Part shown: piece after piece, positions 43,772-51,874 of the stretch
Numbering within the stretch: the stretch's first letter is position 1
Layout: every line of letters starts with the position of its first letter
NCBI GenBank assembly: GCA_012517315.1
Contig: JAAYVE010000019.1
Span: forward strand, 62,001-126,000
DNA from: Deltaproteobacteria bacterium
GTDB taxonomy: Bacteria; Desulfobacterota; Syntrophobacteria; Syntrophobacterales; Syntrophobacteraceae
DNA length: 64,000 nucleotides
Direction: 5' to 3'
Translations under genes and position numbers: made by a program
Notes under the pieces: generated by a model
Databases searched by the model: none
Seen by the model: only the letters and a program-made list of their open reading frames with translations
Told to the model about the DNA's origin: nothing

Positions 43772-43788
43772 TGAAACGCACTTGTCAA
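43760..43788 (-). promoter_or_regulatory. Sigma-70 promoter of znuACB-zur
   Basis: On the minus strand a consensus TTGACA is followed after 17 bp by CATAGT (four of six). The -10 lies inside the palindrome at 43755-43771. The leader to znuA is about 150 nt. Confidence 0.55.
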
Positions 43789-44047
43789 GGGTTGGCTCAA
43801 TGCTCTGCAAGTGAAATCCACCGCCGCGGGTCGTTTGAAACCGGCTTTTGCGGTGGAAGGCCTCTGTTAGACGTGGGTGAGGTCCCCGGGAGACGGCGTA
43901 TTGAGCAGCCCCCGGAGTGGTCTTCTTCTGGGAAGGACTGCAGCGTGGAGGAACCGATGCACATGATCTCCAGGCGGTCATTCCTCCGGTGGCAGTTGCA
44001 AGAGATCTGGGAGGGAGGAATCGGATTCTTGGGTGCGGGGAGAGTGC

Positions 44048-44743
44048 TTACAGGGGAGCGAGATCCTGGTAGATTTCTCGGATGTTTTCTCGGTGATCCA
44101 CAAAGGAGATCATGTTTGCGAGTTCTTTCAGGTTCTCCTTCACTTGGGGGAGACGCTGCCTGTCCACGTCGTATACCCGCAGGAAAACGGCCCTCGAACC
44201 TGCCGGCACTCGCTCGTAGGAACTGAGGATACTGGCAATGCGCCCCCCCGCACCGCGGATGACGTCCGTCAGTTCCTTGATGGAGCCGGGTCGGTCCTCT
44301 ACGATGAACCCAAACAGAATGCCCTTCTTTCCGAGTCCCGTGAGGGAAATGAGAACATTGAAGAGGTCGTCCCGGGTGATGACGCCCACCACTTCGCCGC
44401 TTCCTTTCACGACGGGGACTCCGGAAATCTTCCGTGTTTTCAGGAGTTCGGCCGTTTCTTCAATGGTGAAATCGGGTGGGACCGTCACGGGTTCCCGGGT
44501 CATGATCTCCCTGACCTTGATCCTGGCGATGAGGTAGAGGGCCTCATGGATGTCGAGCAAGGTGGCATCGGATGCCGAAGCCCTTTTGATGTCCGTATCG
44601 GAAATGACCCCCACCAACCTTCCCTCCCTAAGTACCGGCATCATTCTGATCTTGTGTTCCCGCATGCGACTCATGGCTTCCTGCATCGAGTCATCGGCAT
44701 CCACGGAAACGACTTTCTTGCTCATCCAATCCTTGACAAACAT
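44048..44743 (-). CDS. CBS-domain pair with ACT domain protein (AcuB-like)
   Basis: The 231-residue protein has two CBS motifs. The first is MFVKDWMSKKVVSVDADDS with MMPVLREGRLVGVISDTDI; the second is VREIMTREPVTVPPDFTIE with SGVPVVKGSGEVVGVITRDD. A C-terminal ACT-like domain follows (FGFIVEDRPGSIKELTDVI). Such AcuB-like proteins bind adenine nucleotides or amino acids and modulate other proteins, often in anaerobes. The start at 44743 has GGAGGGGG upstream. No partner is obvious beside it. Confidence 0.85.
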   Translation of the reverse strand: MFVKDWMSKKVVSVDADDSMQEAMSRMREHKIRMMPVLREGRLVGVISDTDIKRASASDATLLDIHEALYLIARIKVREIMTREPVTVPPDFTIEETAELLKTRKISGVPVVKGSGEVVGVITRDDLFNVLISLTGLGKKGILFGFIVEDRPGSIKELTDVIRGAGGRIASILSSYERVPAGSRAVFLRVYDVDRQRLPQVKENLKELANMISFVDHRENIREIYQDLAPL

Positions 44744-45068
44744 GGTCCCCCTCCAGTGCAGGATCGTCCTCTTGAACGCCGGTAAGGCAAGTCTCGCCTA
44801 CGGAAATCGCCAATCTCTCCTACGAAATCCATGGAAGCAGAACCGGCCCGCTTCCGCGCAGGGGAAAAAAAGCCCTTGGTCCAATTCCCGGACTCAGTAT
44901 TTCCTTCTTATCGAGACTCCCCGTGGAAGTCAAAAATATTCACCTCCAGCCATCCGCTGGTCTTCGTCGATGGCTCGACCCGAAGCATGTTCCGCCGGAA
45001 CTGGCTTCAGGAGGGAAAAGCAGCAGGGAAAAGGATTGACGCTGCCACTGTCACCGAGACAGGGGCTG
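44744..45068. other. 325-bp intergenic region
   Basis: Between the photolyase stop and the CBS gene start, both minus. No gene, hairpin with T-run or promoter was recognised. Confidence 0.4.
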
Positions 45069-46619
45069 TCAGCGATACCAGGAGGACCGAAAGGCTTCGG
45101 CCCGGCGCCTGATGGATTGCATTTGGTACCCATCCCGTTTTCTTCTCTCCAGGTTCTGCAACTGAAATCCCATGCGCCGATTGACGTTGAGTTTCTCATG
45201 GTGCCGGTGCAAAAAATCCCAGTAGAGAGTGGTGAAAGGGCAGGCTCCACTTCCTGAAGCCTGCTGAGGATCGTAGGGGCAGAGCCAGCAGAAATTGCTC
45301 ATGCGGTTGATGTACTGCCCGCTGGCGCAGTATGGTTTGGTTCCCACAATCCCCCCATCGCCATATTGGCTCATGCCGAGAGTGTTGGGAAGGGAAACCC
45401 AGTCGACCGCATCGGCATAAAGTGCCATGTGCCACCGGTGGAATTCCAGGGGGTGGACACCCAGAAGCATGGCGAGCAGGCCCATGACCATGAGTCTTTG
45501 AATGTGATGGGAATAGGCGTGTTTGAGCACGTGATTCATGGTCTCCCTGACACAGGCCATCTCCGTTTCTCCGTCCCAGAAAAACCTGGGCACGTCCAGT
45601 TCGTGTCCGAGATAATTCAGACCCTGATACCCTGGCATGTGCATCCAATAAATCCCCCGGATGAATTCCCGCCAGCCAAGAATTTGCCTGACAAAACCTT
45701 CGACACTGTTGAGAGGGGCATGCTTCGCCTCAAACGCCCCGAGTGCGGCGTCGATGCATTCTTTGGGGTGGATGAGCTTCACGTTGAGGGAAGTGGAGAG
45801 ACGAGAGTGATAAAGAAACGGCTCCCCGCTCCACATGGAGTCCTCGTAGTGGCCGAAGAGAGGCAAGCGGTTGTGGACGAAGTCGTTCAGCTGAAGGAGT
45901 GCGTCCTTGCGGGTCACAGGGAAGTCAAAATGTTCCGTCCGGCCGGGGTGGCCCGAAAAGCGCACGGAAACCATACTCAACACTTCAGCCGTCATGCTGT
46001 CCGGGGGAAACGCCCGCGGTCTCGGGATCTTTCCCGGTCCCGTCCTACCGAAGGTCCGACGGTTTTCCTCATCAAAGTTCCACCTTCCGCCTACGGGGCC
46101 TCCATCTTCTCCCATGAGCACCCCGTGCCCCTTGCGCATGGTTCGATAGAAATGCTCCATCACGAGCGTTTTGCGCGCCGCGGCGTAAGCGGAAAACGTC
46201 TCGGCGTCGCACACAAAATGGCGGTCTGCCCGGACTTCGAGAGGGATGCCTGATGCGCCTGACACCCCTTGCAGTTTCTTGAGGACCCGGAAATCTCCGG
46301 GAAGAACCACGATCAGTTTCTCAGGTCTCAGGGCGCGAATGTCTTCCGCAAGGACTGCCTCGAAACTTTCCCCTGCACCCCTTTCCCTTTGGCCGGTCAT
46401 CTGGTGGTAGACAACCCGGATCCCTTCCTCCCGCAGCTCCCGGCAAAAATGACGCATGGCGGCAAAGAAGAACGCGATACGGAGCTTGTGACACCACACA
46501 TGGGTCGCCTCCTCCTCCACTTCCGCCATCCAAACGGCGTCCCAACCCCTTTCAAAACCCTGGAATGCCGTTGAGTCACGGTTCAATTGGTCCCCGAGGA
46601 CAAGGATGAGGTTTCTCAT
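45069..46619 (-). CDS. phrB: Fe-S bacterial cryptochrome / photolyase (PhrB-like)
   Basis: The 516-residue protein belongs to the FeS-BCP branch of photolyases. It starts NLILVLGDQLNRDSTAF. The FAD-binding region includes WSGEPFLYHSRLSTSLNVKL near 265-284. The four iron-sulfur Cys can be placed in EMACVRETMN, KPYCASGQ or NFCWLCPYD, and GACPFTT. WLGW-type RQILGWREFIRGIYWMHMPG is typical. PhrB-like enzymes repair (6-4) photoproducts using light, while others may sense light. The start at 46619 has GGAG upstream; a GTG four codons earlier is possible. Its presence in a presumed anaerobe suggests exposure to light or a damage-response role. Confidence 0.88.
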   Translation of the reverse strand: MRNLILVLGDQLNRDSTAFQGFERGWDAVWMAEVEEEATHVWCHKLRIAFFFAAMRHFCRELREEGIRVVYHQMTGQRERGAGESFEAVLAEDIRALRPEKLIVVLPGDFRVLKKLQGVSGASGIPLEVRADRHFVCDAETFSAYAAARKTLVMEHFYRTMRKGHGVLMGEDGGPVGGRWNFDEENRRTFGRTGPGKIPRPRAFPPDSMTAEVLSMVSVRFSGHPGRTEHFDFPVTRKDALLQLNDFVHNRLPLFGHYEDSMWSGEPFLYHSRLSTSLNVKLIHPKECIDAALGAFEAKHAPLNSVEGFVRQILGWREFIRGIYWMHMPGYQGLNYLGHELDVPRFFWDGETEMACVRETMNHVLKHAYSHHIQRLMVMGLLAMLLGVHPLEFHRWHMALYADAVDWVSLPNTLGMSQYGDGGIVGTKPYCASGQYINRMSNFCWLCPYDPQQASGSGACPFTTLYWDFLHRHHEKLNVNRRMGFQLQNLERRKRDGYQMQSIRRRAEAFRSSWYR

Positions 46620-46811
46620 GATAGTCTCCACCGAAGGGGCACCCTCCTCAATAGTTTTGGCCCGGCTCGGTCATTCATGATCGTCCTGTCTTGCAATGTG
46701 AAAGGGTTTCCGGAGAGCATTCGTCGGTGCACCGTGATAGCGTTGCCCCCTCCTGGGAAAACATCCCCCTGCCGACCGCCCACTCAAAGCGGGAGGTGAC
46801 GTGGGAGGGAG

Positions 46812-49013
46812 TCACGAAGAGTGGGCAGCGCCAACGGTCACAATTCCCAAATACCCATCCACCGTCAGGGAATCCCCTGTACAGACCCAACGGATGACAT
46901 CCGGCACTCCGGTCACACACGGCAGCCCGTATTCCCGGGCGATGATGGCGCCATGGATGAGCATGCCCCCACGGCGTTCCACGATCCCGGAGGCGAGGGG
47001 GACAACGAAGGTCATGTTGGGGTCGACCGCATCGCACACCAGGACCTCTCCCTTCTTGAAACGGACGAGATCCGCGGTTTCCCGGATCACCCTCGCGGCC
47101 CCCCGGCAGATGCCGGGACCGGCCGGCTGCCCCACGAGCTGCCTGGGTTTCAGTTGCAGGCGTTCTCCTGGAACTCCCCCATTTCCATGAGAACGAAGGG
47201 TCGAGAGTTCTCCGTCGGCAGCGAGAAAAGCCGCCAAACGCTCCTGAAGGTCCGGCGGGACATCCAGCCGACCCTTCCGGTTGATGCGGCGGTTTGCCTC
47301 GCTTACCGCGGCGAGTTTTCTTGCTTCGATGCGCCCAAGATGGATGTTGTCGTCGTCCCGCAACCGATAGCTCGCCCTCGCAAGATCCAGAAGTTCCACA
47401 GCCTCCCGCCGCCTTTCGCCGGGGAATCGGCTCAGAAAGGCTTCTTCCAGTTGTTCCACATCCCTTTGCGGGATGCGTTTCGAAGGGGACGGTCCTTCGG
47501 CCAGTTCCAGAACCATCCTCACCAGAGCCTCCGGTCCCTGATCGCACTGCACCGCACCGGTCACGGGGCACGAGAGGTCACCGAACTCCCCGATGAATCC
47601 GTCAATGAGCCGTAGAAATGCTTCCCCTGCGTCGAGGTGCCGCCCCATTGTCAGCTTCCTGCGCAACCCCTCGTCTTGACGCACCATGGATGCCATGGCC
47701 TCCAGCATCTCATTTCGCCGCACACTCTCCAGAGAGGAACCCGCGAGGAGCGCCACGAATTCATAAGGGTCGTCGGGGCGCATCACATCATTGTAGACTT
47801 GGCCAAACAAACGCATGCCGTGAGCAAACGGGATGAATTCCTCCCAGTAGACCGCCGCCCACTTCTTTTCCACATCGCTTCGCCGGAAGATCTCCTCGCA
47901 CAACTGCCGGTCGTTCAGGTGCTCCAGATTCACGTCTCCAAGCTTTACGGCATCGGCGATCATTCCCGGGATGAGTTCGCTTTCGATGCGGTTCCGCAGT
48001 TGTTTCAAATTCTCGAAACTCCGTTTGAGGCTCAGGTACCACCGGCGCTTGTCCCTGTCGTCCGTCCCGCCGATGCTCGTGATGGGGCGCGACTGGAGAA
48101 TCCACAGGCGTCCCATGGCGATGGTCCACTCCATGTCCTGGGGCATGCCGAAGACTTTTTCCGACTTCAGGGAAAGGCTTGCCAGCCTGCAAACCTCCTT
48201 CTTCTTCAGGGGAGGCCACCGCTTCATCCTCGGCGGTGCGGGGGCAGTGCGGACCCCTTCCGGGTTCACGGTCAGAAAATGATCCCTGGGTGCGGGTGAG
48301 TGGGAAACAACTCGGAGGGTCTCCCGGTCGAAAACCCAACGGTCCGGTTGGACCACCCCGTCCACCAATCCCTGGTTCAACCCGTAGACCGCCTCCAGCA
48401 CTCCTTCATGAGATCGATTGGGGCTCCGGCTGAAGACAACCCCGGAGCGCTCCCCCTGGATCAATTCCTGCACGATGACGGCCATGGCACTCAGGGCCGG
48501 ATCCAGGTGCAACTCCTGTCGATAGAGGATTGCGGAGTCCGACCAGAGCGATGCCCACACCAGCTTCACATGCCTTTCAATGGAATCGACCCCTCGGACG
48601 TTCACGAAGGATTCGTGGATCCCCGCAAAGGAGCTTTCCCTCGAATCCTCCTCGGGGGAAGAGGAACGCACCACGACGGGGGTCTCTGGAAAGCGGTCCT
48701 CAAGGAACGCCCGAATTTCGGGGAAAACTTCACCGATGGCAGGTCCTCTGAGAAACAAGTTCCGGATCCTTAGGGAAGCGTCCCAGATCTCCTCCCATCG
48801 CATCTCCTTGAGGTCTTTGCGGCTCAATTCCATGAGAATCCGCTCACGCAATCCGCAACCATCGATATAGTGATCATAGGCTGTTACAGGGACGCAACAG
48901 GCGGCAGGAACGTTGAAGCCCCTCCGGGCTAATTGGAAAAGGGCGATACATTTCCCCCCCACGCGGGGAAGATCCTCATCCTTGATCTCATCGAGAGGCA
49001 CGATCCATCTCAT
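46812..49013 (-). CDS. PEP-synthase-like phosphotransferase (rifampin phosphotransferase architecture)
   Basis: The roughly 733-residue protein has an N-terminal ATP-grasp domain of the PEP synthase type. It opens with PRVGGKCIALFQLARRG, and TPVVVRSSSPEEDSRESSFA near 110-129 is the nucleotide-binding signature. RQELHLDPALSAMAVIVQEL and GVVFSRSPN follow. A middle helical region spans about 330-640. The C-terminal swivelling domain carries the phospho-His in GGMLIHGAIIAREYGLPCV. The pyruvate/PEP TIM barrel of true PEP synthase is missing. The same order is found in rifampin phosphotransferase and other PEP-utilising phosphotransferases, so the substrate may be a small molecule. Start ATGA overlaps the previous gene. 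Confidence 0.75.
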   Translation of the reverse strand: MRWIVPLDEIKDEDLPRVGGKCIALFQLARRGFNVPAACCVPVTAYDHYIDGCGLRERILMELSRKDLKEMRWEEIWDASLRIRNLFLRGPAIGEVFPEIRAFLEDRFPETPVVVRSSSPEEDSRESSFAGIHESFVNVRGVDSIERHVKLVWASLWSDSAILYRQELHLDPALSAMAVIVQELIQGERSGVVFSRSPNRSHEGVLEAVYGLNQGLVDGVVQPDRWVFDRETLRVVSHSPAPRDHFLTVNPEGVRTAPAPPRMKRWPPLKKKEVCRLASLSLKSEKVFGMPQDMEWTIAMGRLWILQSRPITSIGGTDDRDKRRWYLSLKRSFENLKQLRNRIESELIPGMIADAVKLGDVNLEHLNDRQLCEEIFRRSDVEKKWAAVYWEEFIPFAHGMRLFGQVYNDVMRPDDPYEFVALLAGSSLESVRRNEMLEAMASMVRQDEGLRRKLTMGRHLDAGEAFLRLIDGFIGEFGDLSCPVTGAVQCDQGPEALVRMVLELAEGPSPSKRIPQRDVEQLEEAFLSRFPGERRREAVELLDLARASYRLRDDDNIHLGRIEARKLAAVSEANRRINRKGRLDVPPDLQERLAAFLAADGELSTLRSHGNGGVPGERLQLKPRQLVGQPAGPGICRGAARVIRETADLVRFKKGEVLVCDAVDPNMTFVVPLASGIVERRGGMLIHGAIIAREYGLPCVTGVPDVIRWVCTGDSLTVDGYLGIVTVGAAHSS

Positions 49014-49471
49014 GGTGTCACACATACTTCCATGACGTTCTGAAATCTTTCCACCAGGTCGTAGGATTCCACGCGCATCACCATGAGGGCACAGGATGGC
49101 GACTTGACGAAGTCTTCCAGCTGCGGGTGCTTAGAGAGATAGAGCGGGATGATCCTCAGGAGATCCCCTTCCCCCGCCTCCTCAACGCAACCCTTCGCAG
49201 TGAGGGCCCTGGCTGTTCGAAAGTCTGACTCCCGGTTGGTCCGGCTGTCTATTAGGAGGGCTGCCCTCGGTTCCGCCTTCAGGTTGGAATACTTACGGGT
49301 GGATCGAAGGGTTGCGAAGGCGATCCACGTAAGGTCCTCTCCAGCGCAGAAAGCCACGAGGCTGGCATGGGGCACCCCCTGATCATGGGTTGAAAGAACC
49401 GCCAGTCTCTGGTGCTCGAGAAGGTCCCGCATTTCATTGATGAACACAGCCTTCTGTTTCCCGATTACCAT
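49010..49471 (-). CDS. Pyridoxamine 5'-phosphate oxidase family (FMN-binding) protein
   Basis: The 153-residue protein has the split-barrel pattern of PNPOx-like flavoproteins: LAVLSTHDQGVPHASLVAF near 22-40, WIAFATLRSTRKYSNL near 48-63 and AALLIDSRTNRESD. Such proteins bind FMN or heme-type cofactors and reduce or sense small molecules. The start at 49471 has GAAAGG upstream; the longer frame to 49522 is less likely. It overlaps the PEP-synthase-like gene by 4 bp (ATGA), so the two are coupled and may act together. True PNPOx function in vitamin B6 synthesis is not implied. Confidence 0.72.
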   Translation of the reverse strand: MVIGKQKAVFINEMRDLLEHQRLAVLSTHDQGVPHASLVAFCAGEDLTWIAFATLRSTRKYSNLKAEPRAALLIDSRTNRESDFRTARALTAKGCVEEAGEGDLLRIIPLYLSKHPQLEDFVKSPSCALMVMRVESYDLVERFQNVMEVCVTP

Positions 49472-49520
49472 GGCCTTTCTTTCATAGATCCCGTGCGCTC
49501 CGTCAATCCTTCCCCAAAAC

Positions 49521-49547
49521 AAAAAAAGCCAGGGAAAACCCTGGCTT
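49521..49547 (-). terminator. Intrinsic terminator of the 58-aa protein gene
   Basis: A 9-bp stem (49526-49534 with 49539-49547) and an AAAA loop are followed on the minus strand by a run of seven T. It lies 21 bp after the stop at 49568. Confidence 0.85.
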
Positions 49548-49567
49548 GCAATGTATTATTGCTCGTC

Positions 49568-49744
49568 TTAGCCGCCGGCGAAAGGCTGCACCGTCTTGGC
49601 GTCATCGATGCAGTTTTTCAGTTCGTCTTCACCGACCTTTTTGGGATCTTTTAAGGCTTCGAGCGGACATACGAATTCATTACCTGCTTTGTCCTTCACC
49701 CATACAAACTGAGTTCTGCCCTTGGGAGTTGTTACCTCGGCCAT
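49568..49744 (-). CDS. Small conserved-looking protein, 58 aa
   Basis: I do not recognise a named family. The product begins MAEVTTPKGRTQFVWVKDKA and continues with a single Cys in GNEFVCPLEAL and another in LKNCIDDA. It is soluble and mixed alpha/beta. The gene has a strong ribosome site (GGAGGG), a sigma-70-like promoter 83 bp upstream and a strong terminator just after the stop. It therefore looks like a compact, well-expressed single-gene unit. The longer frame to 49855 is not needed. Confidence 0.7.
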   Translation of the reverse strand: MAEVTTPKGRTQFVWVKDKAGNEFVCPLEALKDPKKVGEDELKNCIDDAKTVQPFAGG

Positions 49745-50065
49745 GATACCCTCCTTATTGGTGGTTGAACGGTTGAGTGCAGAAACTACATTTTGCTTGA
49801 CATTCTCCAATCCTTTCATGCACGAAAATTTAGTGACGACCCTATCCGCGGTCAAGAGTCACTGTCGTTTTTCTCCGAACCTTTTGGAGGATGGGGGAGA
49901 TCGTCTTTACAAGGCTGGCATTGGTTCTCCATTCCACGGATTTCCAAAGCACCAAGAGGGCGCTGTGCTCTTTACCGTATCCCGAAGGCCTGACCTTTTT
50001 TCAGTGCCCTTTGGGAGCGCCATCCCCTGCGGTCTTATGACTTGCCTTTCATGAAGGAGAAAGGG
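49745..50065. other. 321-bp divergent intergenic region
   Basis: Separates the 58-aa protein gene from the peroxiredoxin. It holds the minus-strand promoter at 49827-49855. No gene is supported. Confidence 0.45.
49827..49855 (-). promoter_or_regulatory. Sigma-70-like promoter for the 58-aa protein
   Basis: On the minus strand TTGACC is followed after 17 bp by TAAATT (five and four of six matches), 83 bp before the ATG at 49744. Confidence 0.5.
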
Positions 50066-50533
50066 ATGATCGAAAAGCAACAACCAGCGGTGGATTTCTG
50101 TATGCCGTCGGCCACAGGTAGCGAAATTTGCCTCAAAGACCTCCGAGGCAAATGGGTGGTGCTCTTTTTCTACGTTAAGGACAACACCAGTGGCTGCACG
50201 TCTGAAGCTTTGGAGTTTTCGGAGCACCTTCATGAATTCGAGGCCGCCGGCGCTGTTGTGTTCGGCGTGAGCCCCGATTCAGTGGAATCCCACAGGAAGT
50301 TCCAGGAGAAGCATGCCTTGAAGTTGACTTTGCTCAGCGACCCGGAGCATCGTGTCCTCGAAGCATATGGAGCCTGGGGCCCCAAGAAGATGTACGGCAA
50401 GGAGTATTTTGGGGTCATTCGAAGCAGTGTCCTCATCGACCCCGCAGGCAATGTGGCCCACGTTTGGCCTGGTGCCAAGTCCAAGGGTCACGCTGCGGAG
50501 GTCCTCGCAAAACTGAGGGAACTGACGGCCTGA
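50066..50533 (+). CDS. bcp: Bcp-type peroxiredoxin, apparently one-Cys
   Basis: The 155-residue protein is an AhpC/TSA-fold peroxiredoxin of the Bcp type, reducing hydroperoxides. It has WVVLFFYVKDNTSGCTSEAL near 30-49, where the peroxidatic Cys follows the TxxC motif. In E. coli Bcp a resolving Cys lies five residues later, but here that position is Leu (CTSEALEF). The enzyme may therefore use an external thiol. A downstream strand IRSSVLIDPAGNVAHVW is typical. The start at 50066 has GGAG 7 bp upstream; TTG at 50042 and ATG at 50051 are possible but less good. Confidence 0.88.
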   Translation: MIEKQQPAVDFCMPSATGSEICLKDLRGKWVVLFFYVKDNTSGCTSEALEFSEHLHEFEAAGAVVFGVSPDSVESHRKFQEKHALKLTLLSDPEHRVLEAYGAWGPKKMYGKEYFGVIRSSVLIDPAGNVAHVWPGAKSKGHAAEVLAKLRELTA

Positions 50534-50630
50534 AAGGGAAAAAAACGGCTTCGGCAAGCGCGAGCTTTCCAGCCGCAGTTTTGCGGTTGAACAGGATGGT
50601 GTCCATTCCCGGAATCAGGGGGAATCTCCC

Positions 50631-51872
50631 ATGAAGATCGCCGTCATCGGGTCGGGCATATCAGGAATGGTTTGTGCCCACCTTCTCTCTGAAGACCACG
50701 AGATTGTCCTCTTCGAGGCCAACGACTACATCGGAGGCCATACCAACACCATCGACGTGCCCGTTGACGGTGTGGTTTACCCCGTGGACACGGGATTCAT
50801 CGTATTCAACGAGAAGACCTACCCCAATTTCGTCCGCCTCATGAAACGTCTGGGTGTCTCGTGGAAGCCGACCACCATGAGCTTTAGTGTCCAGTGCGAG
50901 CAGACCGGTTTGGAGTACAGCCCCAGCAACCTCGATGCCCTCTTCGCCCAGAGATCCAACCTCTTCAGACCCCGTTTCTACCGGATGCTACTGGATGTGT
51001 TCCGGTTTCGGAAGGATTCCCAGGCACTGCTCCACGAAGACGAGTCCCTCACTCTGGGTGATTACCTGAGAGGCAAAGGCTATTCCCAAGCCTTCATACA
51101 GCATTTCATCATCCCCATGGGGGAAGCCATCTGGTCCGCGGACCCCGGGAAGTTCGACCAATTTCCTGCGAGGTATTTCGTCGAGTTCTTCAACAACCAC
51201 GGCTTTCTGAACGTCTGGAACCAGCCCCAGTGGCTTGTTATCCAGGGCGGGTCGAGGAGCTACATCGAACCGCTGCTACGCCCGTGTAGGAGGAACATTC
51301 GGGTCGGTTGCCCGGTGCATTCGGTGGTGAGGCGAGACGATCATGTGGAGGTCGGATTCGGGGGACAAGATGGGGAGCGTTTCGAGTGCGTGGTCCTGGC
51401 GACTCACAGCGATCAGGCCTTGGCAATCCTTAAGGACCCATCCGACACGGAGAAGGACATCCTGAGCGCCATTCCTTACCAGGAAAACATCGCCACCCTC
51501 CACACGGACAGTTCCATCCTGCCTCGCAGGAAGCGCGCCTGGGCAAGCTGGAATTACCACATTCCACGGAAGGGAATGGGACGGGTTGCGGTGACCTATG
51601 ACATGAACATCCTCCAGGGCCTCAATGCGCCGTTGGAATTCTGTGTTTCTCTCAACCCGACCTCTCCGGTGGAAGGAAAAAGGATCATCCGACGGATGAC
51701 CTACCACCATCCTGTGTACGACCCTAAGGGGCGAGCCGCCCAGAAACGCCATGAAGAAATCAATGGAGTGAGACGCACCTATTTCTGCGGAGCTTACTGG
51801 GGTTACGGGTTCCACGAAGACGGCGTCCGAAGTGCCCTGGCCGTCTGCAGGCATTTCGGAAAGAGACTCTGA
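50631..51872 (+). CDS. FAD-dependent amine-oxidase-like protein
   Basis: The 413-residue protein has an N-terminal FAD motif (KIAVIGSGISGMVCAHLLS). The second family block is YPVDTGFIVFNEKTYPNFVR near 49-68, and the C-terminal block is RRTYFCGAYWGYGFHEDGVR near 380-399. It belongs to the NAD(P)/FAD-binding amine oxidase superfamily and is most like the proteins that travel with DUF1365 and CFA synthase genes. There they are thought to act on acyl chains, for example desaturation or reduction of methylated intermediates. The start at 50631 is preceded by GGGGGAA. DUF1365 follows 2 bp later. Confidence 0.88.
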   Translation: MKIAVIGSGISGMVCAHLLSEDHEIVLFEANDYIGGHTNTIDVPVDGVVYPVDTGFIVFNEKTYPNFVRLMKRLGVSWKPTTMSFSVQCEQTGLEYSPSNLDALFAQRSNLFRPRFYRMLLDVFRFRKDSQALLHEDESLTLGDYLRGKGYSQAFIQHFIIPMGEAIWSADPGKFDQFPARYFVEFFNNHGFLNVWNQPQWLVIQGGSRSYIEPLLRPCRRNIRVGCPVHSVVRRDDHVEVGFGGQDGERFECVVLATHSDQALAILKDPSDTEKDILSAIPYQENIATLHTDSSILPRRKRAWASWNYHIPRKGMGRVAVTYDMNILQGLNAPLEFCVSLNPTSPVEGKRIIRRMTYHHPVYDPKGRAAQKRHEEINGVRRTYFCGAYWGYGFHEDGVRSALAVCRHFGKRL

Positions 51873-51874
51873 AC

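Larger units (their letters stand above)
43605..44047. other. 443-bp intergenic region with the znu promoter
   Basis: Holds the znuA promoter and operator. A second TGCAA-rich inverted repeat (TTGCAACTGCAA, 43646-43657) lies 42 bp upstream of znuA and shares TGCAAC with the operator. No gene is supported in 43800-44047. Confidence 0.5.
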
